Assembly (NCBI GenBank): GCA_910577105.1
Contig: CAJTMB010000021.1
Coordinates: 1 to 55,653, forward strand
Length of the DNA: 55,653 nt
Reading direction: 5' to 3'
Source of the DNA: an uncultured Lachnospiraceae bacterium
GTDB lineage: Bacteria; Bacillota; Clostridia; Lachnospirales; Lachnospiraceae
This document shows, in pieces, positions 24,313 through 33,045 of this stretch. The position numbers and the translations under genes are program-made. Within the stretch, counting starts at the first letter, position 1; every line of letters begins with the position of its first letter. The notes under the pieces are model-generated. The model ran no database searches, was not told where the DNA came from, and saw only the letters and a program-made list of their open reading frames with translations.

Positions 24313-24648
24313 ATGAGCATTTTACTCAGTGCTGATGCTGCAGCGGGAGCTGCCGGTACAGCAGGCGGAACAACCGGCACTATTTTTATTATTTTGGTTT
24401 ATGTGGCCATTTTTGGCGGTATGTGGTTTTTACTTATGAGACCGCAGAAAAAAGAACAGAAGAGAGTGGCAGCCATGCTTTCCACATTGGCAACAGGGGA
24501 TTGTGTCCTGACAACATCAGGATTTTACGGCATTGTGATTGATATCAATGATGACATGGTTATTGTAGAGTTCGGCAATAACAAAAACTGTCGTATTCCC
24601 ATGGAAAAAACTGCCATCAGCCGTGTGGAAAAGGCCGGCGAGGCATAA
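24313..24648 (+). CDS. yajC: Preprotein translocase subunit YajC
   Basis: A 111-residue protein with one N-terminal membrane helix (IFIILVYVAIFGGMWFLLM) and the family sequence RPQKKEQKRVAAMLSTLATGD followed by GFYGIVIDINDDMVIVEF. YajC associates with SecDF at the Sec translocon. A 20-residue Ala/Gly/Thr-rich stretch precedes the helix. AGGAGG lies seven bases before the ATG. Confidence 0.93.
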   Translation: MSILLSADAAAGAAGTAGGTTGTIFIILVYVAIFGGMWFLLMRPQKKEQKRVAAMLSTLATGDCVLTTSGFYGIVIDINDDMVIVEFGNNKNCRIPMEKTAISRVEKAGEA

Positions 24649-24660
24649 AAAGCTATTTGT

Positions 24661-24726
24661 AATCCCGAAAGTCCCTGAATCCGCTGGCCGAGTCTTTGCG
24701 CCGCAGGTTTTGGGACTTTTAGGATT
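24661..24726 (+). terminator. Long inverted repeat after yajC
   Basis: AATCC..AAAGTCCC (24661-24675) pairs with GGGACTTT..GGATT (24712-24726) across a GC-rich 36-base loop; two mismatched bases interrupt the stem. The right arm ends in T-rich sequence. It may terminate the tgt-yajC transcript or be the first stem of the leuB leader. Confidence 0.45.
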
Positions 24727-24760
24727 AGGATAAAAACAGGAAGAGAAAAGAAGGATTTCA

Positions 24761-24784
24761 GATTGAAAATTTAAATTTTCAATC
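24761..24784. repeat. Perfect 24-bp AT palindrome in the leuB leader
   Basis: GATTGAAAATTT and its exact reverse complement AAATTTTCAATC lie back to back with no loop. It could be an operator for a dimeric regulator; as RNA it would need to open a loop. Confidence 0.6.
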
Positions 24785-24861
24785 GCGAGGTTTGTGCCTG
24801 CGCGCTGCTTGCACAAACTCGCAGGCCATGGCTATGGCCTTGTGCAATAAAGCAGCGCAGG
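24785..24861 (+). promoter_or_regulatory. Leader with mutually exclusive hairpins before leuB
   Basis: Hairpin A pairs 24785-24797 (GCGAGGTTTGTGC) with 24811-24822 (GCACAAACTCGC, one bulge). Hairpin B pairs CCTGCG-CGCTGCTT (24797-24810) with AAGCAGCGCAGG (24850-24861), TTGCACAA (24809-24816) with TTGTGCAA (24840-24847), and GGCCAT with ATGGCC inside. The segment TTGCACAA/GCACAA is used by both, so only one can form. Hairpin B ends 12 bases before the leuB ATG. No T-box AGGGTGG sequence is present. The type is unknown; attenuation or translational control of leuB is inferred. Confidence 0.5.
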
Positions 24862-24873
24862 AATGAGGAAAAC

Positions 24874-25956
24874 ATGAATTTAAAAATCACCTGTATTCCG
24901 GGCGACGGCATCGGACCGGAAATTATAGCGGAAGCAAAGAAAGTGCTGGTAAAAGCGGGCGAAAAGTTTGGATTTGTGCCTGATTTTACTGATATACTGA
25001 TGGGAGGAGCGTCCATTGACGTTCATGGAGTTCCCCTTACCGATGAAGCAATTGATAAGGCAAAAGCGGCAGATGCGGTGCTGATGGGTTCCATCGGCGG
25101 AAATACTTCCACGTCCCCGTGGTATAAGCTGCCGCCTGAAAAGCGTCCCGAGGCAGGGCTGCTTAAAATCAGAAAAGCGCTTAATTTGTTTGCCAATTTG
25201 CGTCCAGCGCTTTTATACAAAGAACTGGCATCAGCCTGCCCTTTAAAAGAAGAAATCAGCGCGGCGGGTTTTGATATTATGATAATGCGGGAACTGACGG
25301 GCGGTCTGTATTTCGGTGAAAGAAAGACCGTTGAGGAAAACGGCGTGCGAAAAGCCATTGACACTCTGACCTATGACGAAAACGAAATCAGGAGAATTGC
25401 GATAAAGGGCTTCGATATTGCCATGAAGAGAAAGAAAAAGGTTACCAGCGTGGATAAGGCAAACGTGCTGGATTCTTCCAGATTGTGGCGTGCCGTGGTG
25501 GAAGAGGTGGCAAAGGACTATCCCGAGGTTACCTTAGAGCATATGCTGGTAGACAATTGTGCCATGCAGCTAGTAAAAGACCCTTCCCAGTTTGATGTGA
25601 TTCTTACGGAAAACATGTTTGGTGACATTCTTTCCGATGAGGCGAGCATGGTGACAGGTTCTATCGGGATGCTGGCAAGTGCTTCCTTAAACGATACCAA
25701 ATTCGGACTTTATGAGCCAAGTCATGGCTCGGCGCCGGATATTGCAGGAAAGGATATCGCCAATCCCATAGCCACGGTTTTAAGTGCGGCTATGATGCTG
25801 CGTTACAGCTTTGATTTGGACGCTGCGGCGGATGCCGTGGAAGAGGCGGTGAAGAAGGTGCTTGCCGACGGATTCCGTACCGGCGACATTATGTCGGAAG
25901 GGTTAAAGCAGGTGGGCTGTTCTGAGATGGGAAGCCTGATTGCAGAGAGAATTTAA
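24874..25956 (+). CDS. leuB: 3-isopropylmalate dehydrogenase
   Basis: A 360-residue NAD-dependent beta-decarboxylating dehydrogenase of leucine synthesis. Family features: GDGIGPEI at residues 9-16, the substrate loop LFANLRPALLYKEL, IMRELTGGLYFG, the DNCAMQLV metal/substrate region, and the NAD-binding GSAPDIAGKDIANPIAT segment. The acidic ELTGG rather than EN at the loop favours isopropylmalate over isocitrate. Length is normal. It follows a structured leader and is the first gene of a run with iorA, iorB, paaK, ilvD and ilvB; leuA, leuC and leuD are not here. Confidence 0.95.
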   Translation: MNLKITCIPGDGIGPEIIAEAKKVLVKAGEKFGFVPDFTDILMGGASIDVHGVPLTDEAIDKAKAADAVLMGSIGGNTSTSPWYKLPPEKRPEAGLLKIRKALNLFANLRPALLYKELASACPLKEEISAAGFDIMIMRELTGGLYFGERKTVEENGVRKAIDTLTYDENEIRRIAIKGFDIAMKRKKKVTSVDKANVLDSSRLWRAVVEEVAKDYPEVTLEHMLVDNCAMQLVKDPSQFDVILTENMFGDILSDEASMVTGSIGMLASASLNDTKFGLYEPSHGSAPDIAGKDIANPIATVLSAAMMLRYSFDLDAAADAVEEAVKKVLADGFRTGDIMSEGLKQVGCSEMGSLIAERI

Positions 25957-25974
25957 CTTACAAGAGGGATACAT

Positions 25975-27831
25975 ATGCAGTTGTTGATGGGAAATGAAGC
26001 CATAGCCATGGGAGCAATCCAGGCGGGCGTAAATCTGGTGGCAGGATATCCGGGAACTCCTTCCACGGAGATTCTGGAAACGGTGGCAAGGGAAAATGAC
26101 GGGAGCATTTATGTGGAATGGTCAGTCAATGAAAAAGCGGCGTTAGAGGTTGCGGCAGGCGCTTCTTACGCCGGCGCAAGGACGTTGGTAACCATGAAGC
26201 AGGTGGGATTAAACGTGGCTTCGGATGCGTTAATGAGCCTTGCCTATGTGGGGTGCGTTGGTGGTATGGTGATTGTTGCAGCGGATGACCCGGGACCGAT
26301 TTCTTCCCAGACGGAGCAGGATACCAGAACCTTTGCTTCCTTTGCGAAGATTCCGGTGTTTGACCCGGCGTCCCCTGAGGAAGCATTCGAGATGGTACAG
26401 GATGCTTTTGCCATTTCCGAAAAGTACAATACCCCTGTATTGTTAAGACCCACCACACGGGTGTGCCACGGGTGCGCGTCCATGGAGATAGATGCCGCGG
26501 GCAGGCACAGGAATATTCCGAAAGGATTTGTGAAGGATACGGGAAGGTTTGTGATTTTTCCGAGAACCTCCTATTTAAACCATAAGAAAATGGAAGAACG
26601 CAACCCGCAGATTGGGGATTTGTTTTCCGAATATATGGGAAACAAGCATAAAGTATACGGGGATGTCCAAAAAACGAAACGGTTAGGCATTGCAACAGGC
26701 GGCATAAGCTACGCCTATGTAAGGGAAGCCATTGCCATGGACGGATATGAAAAGAGGAATTTTTCCCTTTTGAAAATCGGTACGCCGTTCCCGTTTCCGG
26801 CAAAGCTTGCCTTGGAGTTCCTTCAGCAGGTGGATGAGGTACTCTGCATGGAAGAATTAGACCCTGTTATAGAAAAAGAATTGCTGATTCTGTGCGGGCA
26901 GCATCATCTTCCTGTAAAAATACACGGAAAAATGGACAAGACGGCGCCGCATGCAGGGGAAAATTCCGTGGAGCTGGCAAGGTGCCTGCTTGCAGATTTC
27001 TTCGACAAAAAGACGGTGGAGGAATTATGTGTCAATACCGGAACTTGTGCAGACAGGCCGGTGCTTCCTGTAAGACCGCCTGTTCTCTGTGCGGGGTGCC
27101 CGCACCGGGCATCTTTTTATGCCGTCAAGCAGGCAGTTAATGGGAGAAAGGCTGTGTTTTCGGGAGATATCGGCTGTTATACGCTGGGCAACGCAAAGCC
27201 GCTTGATATGGTGGATACCTGCCTTTGTATGGGAGCGGATGTCACGATTGCGCAGGGGCTTCAAAGAGTTGAACCGGATACCCTCCATTTTGCTTTTATA
27301 GGTGATTCCACGTTTTTTGCATCCGGCATGACGGGAGTAGTAAATGCCGTTTACAATCAGACGGATATTATTCTGGTGGTGCTTGACAATTCCACCACGG
27401 CCATGACGGGACACCAGCCCCATCCCGGCACAGGAAAAACCATGATGGGGGAGATTACGGAAAAGGTCAGCATAGAGAAAATCCTGCTTGCCATGGGAGT
27501 ATCCCATGTTGTTACGGTAAATCCGTTTCATGGGCAGGAAGCGTTAAAGGCTGTGGAAGAGGCCGCAGCATGTGAGGGCGTAAGGGCCATTATTTTTAAG
27601 GCTCCCTGCATTGCAGTGGCAAAACCGGCTGCCGGATTTTCGGTAAATCAGGACAAATGTGTCCAATGTAAGAAGTGTATCCGGGATTTGGGATGCCCTG
27701 CCATTGTCATGGAGGATGGCCGGGTAATGATAGAACCTTCCCTGTGTTACGGCTGTACCTTGTGTGCACAGATATGTCCGGTAAGGGCTATTGAAGGTGT
27801 GGGAAAGGAGCGTGAAGCCTGTGACAAATAG
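25975..27831 (+). CDS. iorA: Indolepyruvate:ferredoxin oxidoreductase, alpha subunit
   Basis: A 618-residue thiamine-diphosphate enzyme subunit that interconverts aryl pyruvates and arylacetyl-CoA with ferredoxin. N-terminal pyrimidine-binding domain (NEAIAMGAIQAGVNLVAGYPG), ThDP pyrophosphate motif GDSTFFASG...N near 442-455, conserved GDIGCYTLG, and at the C-terminus two 4Fe-4S motifs: CVQCKKC near 562 followed by a fourth Cys, and CYGCTLCAQICP near 592. GAGGG precedes the ATG. The overlap with iorB and the following paaK make an arylacetate unit. Direction may be oxidative (amino acid fermentation) or reductive (synthesis); the neighbours leuB, ilvD and ilvB favour synthesis. Confidence 0.94.
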   Translation: MQLLMGNEAIAMGAIQAGVNLVAGYPGTPSTEILETVARENDGSIYVEWSVNEKAALEVAAGASYAGARTLVTMKQVGLNVASDALMSLAYVGCVGGMVIVAADDPGPISSQTEQDTRTFASFAKIPVFDPASPEEAFEMVQDAFAISEKYNTPVLLRPTTRVCHGCASMEIDAAGRHRNIPKGFVKDTGRFVIFPRTSYLNHKKMEERNPQIGDLFSEYMGNKHKVYGDVQKTKRLGIATGGISYAYVREAIAMDGYEKRNFSLLKIGTPFPFPAKLALEFLQQVDEVLCMEELDPVIEKELLILCGQHHLPVKIHGKMDKTAPHAGENSVELARCLLADFFDKKTVEELCVNTGTCADRPVLPVRPPVLCAGCPHRASFYAVKQAVNGRKAVFSGDIGCYTLGNAKPLDMVDTCLCMGADVTIAQGLQRVEPDTLHFAFIGDSTFFASGMTGVVNAVYNQTDIILVVLDNSTTAMTGHQPHPGTGKTMMGEITEKVSIEKILLAMGVSHVVTVNPFHGQEALKAVEEAAACEGVRAIIFKAPCIAVAKPAAGFSVNQDKCVQCKKCIRDLGCPAIVMEDGRVMIEPSLCYGCTLCAQICPVRAIEGVGKEREACDK

Positions 27832-28408
27832 TTGTTTGCTGTGCGGTGTCGGCGGGCAGGGAACGGTGCTTGCCTCCAAAATGATAGCTTTTGCGGCCAT
27901 GGAAAAAGGAGAGAATGTCAGGACGGCGGAGACCATAGGCATGGCGCAGAGGGGTGGCAGCGTAGTCAGCCATGTACGGGTGGGAGGCAGTATAAAGTCT
28001 CCGATTATCCCCATACACGGTGCAGATGTGCTGATTGCCTTTGAACCTGCGGAAGCGGTCAGGTGTCTGGAATATTTAAAAGAAGGCGGCACAGTGATAG
28101 TCAACAAAAAGGCAGTGAAACCGGTGACGTCTTCCCTTACGGGCAGTGATTATGACGGAAAAGTGATGCTTTCCCATCTGCAAAAAAAAGTAAAGAAACT
28201 GATACTGGTGGACGGGGATGCGGTCTGTGAAAGATGCGGCTCGGCAAAAGTACTTAATATGGTATTGCTGGCAGCGGCCGTAAAAGCAGGGGCATTGTCC
28301 ATGAATATAGAAGAGTTACAAAATGCTATCGAAAAAAAACTGCCCGAGAAGTTTAAAGAAATAAACCTGAAGGCTGTACATATGACAGAAGGGGAAGTGA
28401 TGCCATGA
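27821..28408 (+). CDS. iorB: Indolepyruvate:ferredoxin oxidoreductase, beta subunit
   Basis: A 195-residue gamma-type domain subunit: CLLCGVGGQGTVLASKMIA at the start, RTAETIGMAQRGGSVVSHVR, and FEPAEAVRCLEYL, all characteristic. GTG at 27821 is the preferred start because AAAGGAG lies ten bases before it and the protein then begins VTNSCLLCGVGGQG; an in-frame ATG at 27791 would add ten residues of iorA overlap. It overlaps the iorA stop by 11 bases and its own stop overlaps paaK (ATGA), so all three are translationally coupled. Confidence 0.93.
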   Translation: MTNSCLLCGVGGQGTVLASKMIAFAAMEKGENVRTAETIGMAQRGGSVVSHVRVGGSIKSPIIPIHGADVLIAFEPAEAVRCLEYLKEGGTVIVNKKAVKPVTSSLTGSDYDGKVMLSHLQKKVKKLILVDGDAVCERCGSAKVLNMVLLAAAVKAGALSMNIEELQNAIEKKLPEKFKEINLKAVHMTEGEVMP

Positions 28409-29637
28409 AAATGACAAAAGAGCAGTTTAGCCTGATTAAGACACAGTTGAAAAATCTGACGGGCAAGGATTGCTTTTACAGGGAAAAATTGAAGGATGTG
28501 GATGTGGATGCCATAGAAAGTCAGGAAGACTTTGAGAAACTGCCATTTACATGGAAGGGGGATTTGCGGGAGGCATATCCGCTTGGACTGCAGGCAGTGC
28601 CGGAAGAAGACATTGTAAGGATTCATTCCTCTTCGGGCACAACAGGTACGCCGGTTATTATTCCGTATACCGCGCAGGATGTAAGTGACTGGGCGGAAAT
28701 GTTTAAGCGCTGCTATGAGATGGCAGGCGTCACAAAAAAGGACCGTGTCCACATTACACCGGGTTACGGACTGTGGACGGCAGGCATCGGATTTCAAAAC
28801 GGCGCGGAGCGTCTGGGGGCAATGGTGATTCCCATGGGACCCGGCAACACGGATAAGCAGCTGCGCATGATGATGGATTTGGAATCTACCGTATTGTGTG
28901 CAACGTCCTCTTATGCTTTGCTTTTGGCGGAAGAGATTGCCAAACGGGGCATTGGAGATAAAATTCATTTGAAGAAAGGCATTATCGGCTCCGAAAGATG
29001 GGGAGAAAAGATGAGAAAGCGCATTGCAGGTGAACTGGGCGTGCAGCTTTACGACATTTACGGACTGACAGAGGTATATGGTCCCGGCATCGGCATGAAC
29101 TGTGAATATGAATGTGGGATGCACATGTGGACGGATTATATCTATTTTGAGATTGTCAATCCCAAAACCGGGGAACCTGTGCCGGACGGTGAAGTGGGGG
29201 AACTGGTAATCACCACATTAAAGAAGCAGGGGGCGCCCCTTATCCGGTACCGCACGCATGATTTAACCAGGGTGATACTGGGAGAATGTCCCTGCGGATG
29301 TAAGTTCCCGCGTATTGATACCATCTTAGGGCGTACGGATGACATGGTGAAGGTGAAAGGCGTCAATATTTTCCCCAGCCAGATAGATGAGCTGCTATCG
29401 GGCATAAAGGGAGCATCCAGTGAATATCAGTTTATGATAGACCATATGGAAGGCAAGGATATCTGCACATTGTTTGTGGAGGCCGACGCCGGTGCAAACA
29501 AGTATGAACTGGAAAGAGAAATTACGGAAACGTTCAAATATAAAATAGGGATTCTGGTGAAGGTTATGCCGGTGGAAGTCGGGGAGCTTCCCAGAAGTGA
29601 AAAGAAATCTACGAGGGTATTCGATAACCGTTATTAG
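28405..29637 (+). CDS. paaK: Phenylacetate-CoA ligase family protein
   Basis: A 410-residue AMP-forming acyl-CoA ligase that activates phenylacetate or related aryl acids (indoleacetate, hydroxyphenylacetate) to CoA thioesters. The P-loop is HSSSGTTGTPVII near residue 74-86, the adenine motif YGLTEVYGPG near 218, the hinge LGRTDDMVKVKGVNIFPSQ near 312, and the C-terminal RSEKKSTRVFDNRY. Slightly shorter than proteobacterial PaaK (about 430). It overlaps iorB by four bases. Together with IorAB it can feed external arylacetates into aryl pyruvates, or make ATP in reverse; sequence alone does not decide. Confidence 0.92.
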   Translation: MKMTKEQFSLIKTQLKNLTGKDCFYREKLKDVDVDAIESQEDFEKLPFTWKGDLREAYPLGLQAVPEEDIVRIHSSSGTTGTPVIIPYTAQDVSDWAEMFKRCYEMAGVTKKDRVHITPGYGLWTAGIGFQNGAERLGAMVIPMGPGNTDKQLRMMMDLESTVLCATSSYALLLAEEIAKRGIGDKIHLKKGIIGSERWGEKMRKRIAGELGVQLYDIYGLTEVYGPGIGMNCEYECGMHMWTDYIYFEIVNPKTGEPVPDGEVGELVITTLKKQGAPLIRYRTHDLTRVILGECPCGCKFPRIDTILGRTDDMVKVKGVNIFPSQIDELLSGIKGASSEYQFMIDHMEGKDICTLFVEADAGANKYELEREITETFKYKIGILVKVMPVEVGELPRSEKKSTRVFDNRY

Positions 29638-29681
29638 ATGAAAAAATATAACGTCCTTCCGGGGGCGGAATGGAGGAAAGT

Positions 29682-31358
29682 ATGAGAAGTGATTCTGTTA
29701 AGACAGGGGCCAGCCAGGCGCCGCACAGGAGTTTGTTTAACGCATTGGGTTATACGGAGGAGGAAAGAAAAAGGCCCCTTATCGGGATTGTAAGTTCCTA
29801 CAATGAGATTGTTCCCGGCCATATGAACCTGGATAAAATAGCGGATGCCGTAAAAATGGGAGTGGCAATGGCGGGCGGTACGCCTGTGGTTTTTCCGGCC
29901 ATTGCAGTCTGTGACGGCATAGCCATGGGGCATATCGGTATGAAATACAGTCTTGTTACCAGGGACTTGATAGCGGACAGCACGGAATGTATGGCGATGG
30001 CGCACGGTTTCGACGGTCTGGTCTGCATTCCCAACTGTGACAAGAATGTGCCCGGCCTTTTGATGGCGGCTGCAAGGTTAAATATTCCAACCATATTTGT
30101 TTCCGGCGGTCCCATGCTGGCGGGAAGGGTAAAGGGAGAGAAAAAGAGCCTTTCTTCCATGTTTGAGGCAGTGGGCAGCGTGGCGGCAGGCACCATGACG
30201 ATGGAAGACCTCTGTGAATTTGAAGAAAAAGTCTGCCCTACCTGCGGTTCCTGTTCCGGTATGTATACTGCAAACTCCATGAACTGCCTGACAGAGGCAA
30301 TCGGCATGGGACTTCGCGGCAACGGCACGATTCCTGCCGTATATTCCGAGAGAATCCGGCTGGCAAAACATGCAGGAATGAAGATTATGGAACTGGTGGA
30401 AAAAGATATCAAGCCCCGCGACATTATGACGGAGGAAGCGTTCCGCAATGCCCTCACAGTGGATATGGCACTGGGATGCTCCACCAATACCATGCTTCAT
30501 CTTCCGGCAATCGCCCATGAGGCAGGCGTGGACTTAAACCTCGACATTGCCAATGAACTTTCCGCTATCACGCCAAACCTTTGCCATCTGGCGCCGGCAG
30601 GACCTACCTATATGGAGGACTTGAACGAGGCAGGCGGCGTGTATGCCGTTATGAAGGAACTTTCCAAGCTGAATCTGCTGAACCTTGATTTGATTACCGT
30701 TACGGGTAAGACAGTGGGTGAAAACATTCAAAATGCGGTAAACCGGGATGAAAGCGTCATCAGGACGGTGGAAAATCCCTATTCTGCCACAGGCGGGATT
30801 GCTGTGCTGAAAGGAAACCTTGCACCGGACTCCGGCGTGGTGAAACGTTCTGCCGTTGTACCTGAGATGATGGTGCATGAAGGCCCTGCAAGGGTATTTG
30901 ACTGCGAAGAAGATGCTATCGAGGCAATCAAAGGCGGCAAAATCGTGGCAGGGGATGTTGTGGTTATCCGATACGAAGGGCCGAAGGGAGGTCCGGGCAT
31001 GAGGGAAATGTTAAATCCGACCTCCGCCATTGCGGGAATGGGTCTTGGCTCTTCCGTGGCGCTGATTACGGACGGTCGTTTTTCAGGCGCTTCCAGGGGC
31101 GCTTCCATCGGGCATGTTTCACCGGAAGCGGCAGTGGGCGGTCCCATTGCACTGGTAAAAGAGGGTGATATCATAAGCATTAATATTCCGGAAAATACCC
31201 TGAATGTAAAAATATCGGATGAAGAAATGGAAAGAAGACGCCATGCATGGCAGCCCAGAGAGCCAAAGATTAAAACAGGATACCTTGCCCGTTACAGGGA
31301 ACTGGTAACCAGCGGAAACCGCGGCGCAATTCTGGAAATGCCGGATAATAATCAATAG
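29682..31358 (+). CDS. ilvD: Dihydroxy-acid dehydratase
   Basis: A 558-residue iron-sulfur dehydratase converting dihydroxy acids to 2-keto acids in valine, isoleucine and leucine synthesis. Cluster and metal motifs: CDKNVPG near residue 119, CPTCGSCSGMYT near 185-196, GCSTNTMLHLPA near 265, and GRFSGASRGASIGHVSPEA near the C-terminus. The start at 29682 is preferred over an ATG twelve bases earlier because GGAGG lies between the two with correct spacing. ilvB follows 19 bases on. Confidence 0.95.
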   Translation: MRSDSVKTGASQAPHRSLFNALGYTEEERKRPLIGIVSSYNEIVPGHMNLDKIADAVKMGVAMAGGTPVVFPAIAVCDGIAMGHIGMKYSLVTRDLIADSTECMAMAHGFDGLVCIPNCDKNVPGLLMAAARLNIPTIFVSGGPMLAGRVKGEKKSLSSMFEAVGSVAAGTMTMEDLCEFEEKVCPTCGSCSGMYTANSMNCLTEAIGMGLRGNGTIPAVYSERIRLAKHAGMKIMELVEKDIKPRDIMTEEAFRNALTVDMALGCSTNTMLHLPAIAHEAGVDLNLDIANELSAITPNLCHLAPAGPTYMEDLNEAGGVYAVMKELSKLNLLNLDLITVTGKTVGENIQNAVNRDESVIRTVENPYSATGGIAVLKGNLAPDSGVVKRSAVVPEMMVHEGPARVFDCEEDAIEAIKGGKIVAGDVVVIRYEGPKGGPGMREMLNPTSAIAGMGLGSSVALITDGRFSGASRGASIGHVSPEAAVGGPIALVKEGDIISINIPENTLNVKISDEEMERRRHAWQPREPKIKTGYLARYRELVTSGNRGAILEMPDNNQ

Positions 31359-31377
31359 GAACTGGGAGGATGAAACG

Positions 31378-33045
31378 ATGCAGCTTACTGGTGCGGAAAT
31401 TGTAATAGAATGTTTAAAGGAGCAGGGGGTTGATACCGTCTTTGGTTATCCGGGGGGTACCATTTTAAACATATATGATGCACTTTACAAACACAGCAAT
31501 GAAATCAACCATATTCTCACTTCACATGAACAAGGCGCGGCCCATGCGGCGGACGGCTATGCAAGGGCAACAGGCAGGGTAGGCGTCTGTATGGCGACAA
31601 GCGGCCCCGGTGCAACTAATCTGGTTACCGGTATTGCGACAGCCTATATGGATTCCGTACCCATGGTGGCTATCACGGCCAATGTAAACCTTCCCCTTTT
31701 GGGCAAGGATACCTTTCAGGAAGTGGATATTGCGGGCGTTACCATGCCCATTACCAAGCATGGTTATATTGTAAAGGATATTTCGATACTGGCAGACACT
31801 CTGAGAAAAGCATTTGAAATTGCCAAATCCGGCCGTCCGGGTCCCGTGCTGGTGGATATCACGAAGGATGTCACGGCGAATACCTGTGAGTATACGCCCG
31901 TAGTACCGGTGAAGCCACGGGTGCTGAACCGGTATACGAAAGAAGATATAGACAGGGCGGCAGAACTGATTGAAAAGTCACAGAAGCCGTATATATATCT
32001 GGGCGGCGGGGCGATTATTTCCGGTGCGGCAGAGCAGGTAAAAGAATTTGCGGTGAAAATTGACGCACCTGTGTGTGACACGTTGATGGGAAAAGGCGCG
32101 TTTGACGGCAGAAGCGAAAGATACACGGGCATGATTGGTATGCACGGCACCAAAACCTCAAATTTCGGGGTCAGTGAATGTGATTTGCTGATTGCTCTGG
32201 GAGCCCGTTTTTCAGACCGTGTAATTGGCAACCCAAAAACTTTTGCCAAAAATGCGAAGGTACTCCACATTGACATTGATGCGGCGGAAATCGGCAAGAA
32301 CATTCCGGTGTGTGCCGGTGTTACCGGAGATTTAAAATGTATTTTAAAGGAATTGATTGCCCGTGTAAACAAGATGGAACATACCGAATGGATGGCGCAT
32401 ATAAAAGAATTAAAAGAAAAATATCCTTTAAAATACAGTAAGGAGCAGTTGTCCTGCCCTTATGTAATCGAGGAGATTGACCGCGTAACCAACGGGGAAG
32501 CGGTTATCAGTACGGATGTGGGGCAGCATCAGATGTGGGCGGCACAGTATTATCGGTATACGCAGCCGCGTACCTTTCTGTCTTCCGGCGGCTTGGGAAC
32601 CATGGGTTACGGCCTTGGGGCATGCATCGGGGCAAAAACGGGATGTCCTGATAAAGTATGCATCAATATAGCCGGTGACGGCTGTTTCCGTATGAATATG
32701 AATGAGCTGGCAACTGCAAGCAGGTATCATATTCCCATTATTCAGGTGGTAATCAATAACCATGTGCTTGGAATGGTGCGTCAGTGGCAGACACTTTTTT
32801 ATGACCACAGGTATTCACAGACGGTTCTCAATGACAAGGTGGATTTCTGTAAAGTGGCGGAAGGTCTGGGCTGTACTGCCATCAGGGTGACAAAAAAGGA
32901 AGAAGTGGCGCCGGCTCTTGAAAAGGCCATTTCCATGAATGCGCCGGTGGTAATCGAGTGCGTGATTCCGGAGGATGATAAGGTATTTCCTATGGTGCCG
33001 GCCGGAGCGCCCATCAGTGATGCTTTTGATGAGGATGATTTATAG
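31378..33045 (+). CDS. ilvB: Acetolactate synthase, large catalytic subunit
   Basis: A 555-residue ThDP- and FAD-dependent enzyme joining pyruvate to pyruvate or 2-ketobutyrate, the first common step of branched-chain amino acid synthesis. Key parts: FGYPGGTILNIYDAL, catalytic Glu in TSHEQGAAHAADGYARATG near residue 47, the central FAD-binding domain, and the ThDP metal motif GDGCFRMNMNELATA (Cys replaces the usual Ser) near 430, ending NNHVLGMVRQWQ. The C-terminal VPAGAPISD is typical of biosynthetic ALS. No regulatory ilvN subunit is adjacent; it may be elsewhere. The L,D-transpeptidase gene starts inside its last codons. Confidence 0.94.
   Translation: MQLTGAEIVIECLKEQGVDTVFGYPGGTILNIYDALYKHSNEINHILTSHEQGAAHAADGYARATGRVGVCMATSGPGATNLVTGIATAYMDSVPMVAITANVNLPLLGKDTFQEVDIAGVTMPITKHGYIVKDISILADTLRKAFEIAKSGRPGPVLVDITKDVTANTCEYTPVVPVKPRVLNRYTKEDIDRAAELIEKSQKPYIYLGGGAIISGAAEQVKEFAVKIDAPVCDTLMGKGAFDGRSERYTGMIGMHGTKTSNFGVSECDLLIALGARFSDRVIGNPKTFAKNAKVLHIDIDAAEIGKNIPVCAGVTGDLKCILKELIARVNKMEHTEWMAHIKELKEKYPLKYSKEQLSCPYVIEEIDRVTNGEAVISTDVGQHQMWAAQYYRYTQPRTFLSSGGLGTMGYGLGACIGAKTGCPDKVCINIAGDGCFRMNMNELATASRYHIPIIQVVINNHVLGMVRQWQTLFYDHRYSQTVLNDKVDFCKVAEGLGCTAIRVTKKEEVAPALEKAISMNAPVVIECVIPEDDKVFPMVPAGAPISDAFDEDDL

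Noticed and set aside
24649..24873. T-box riboswitch before leuB
   Set aside because: No AGGGTGG-type antiterminator sequence or recognisable specifier loop is present in either strand.
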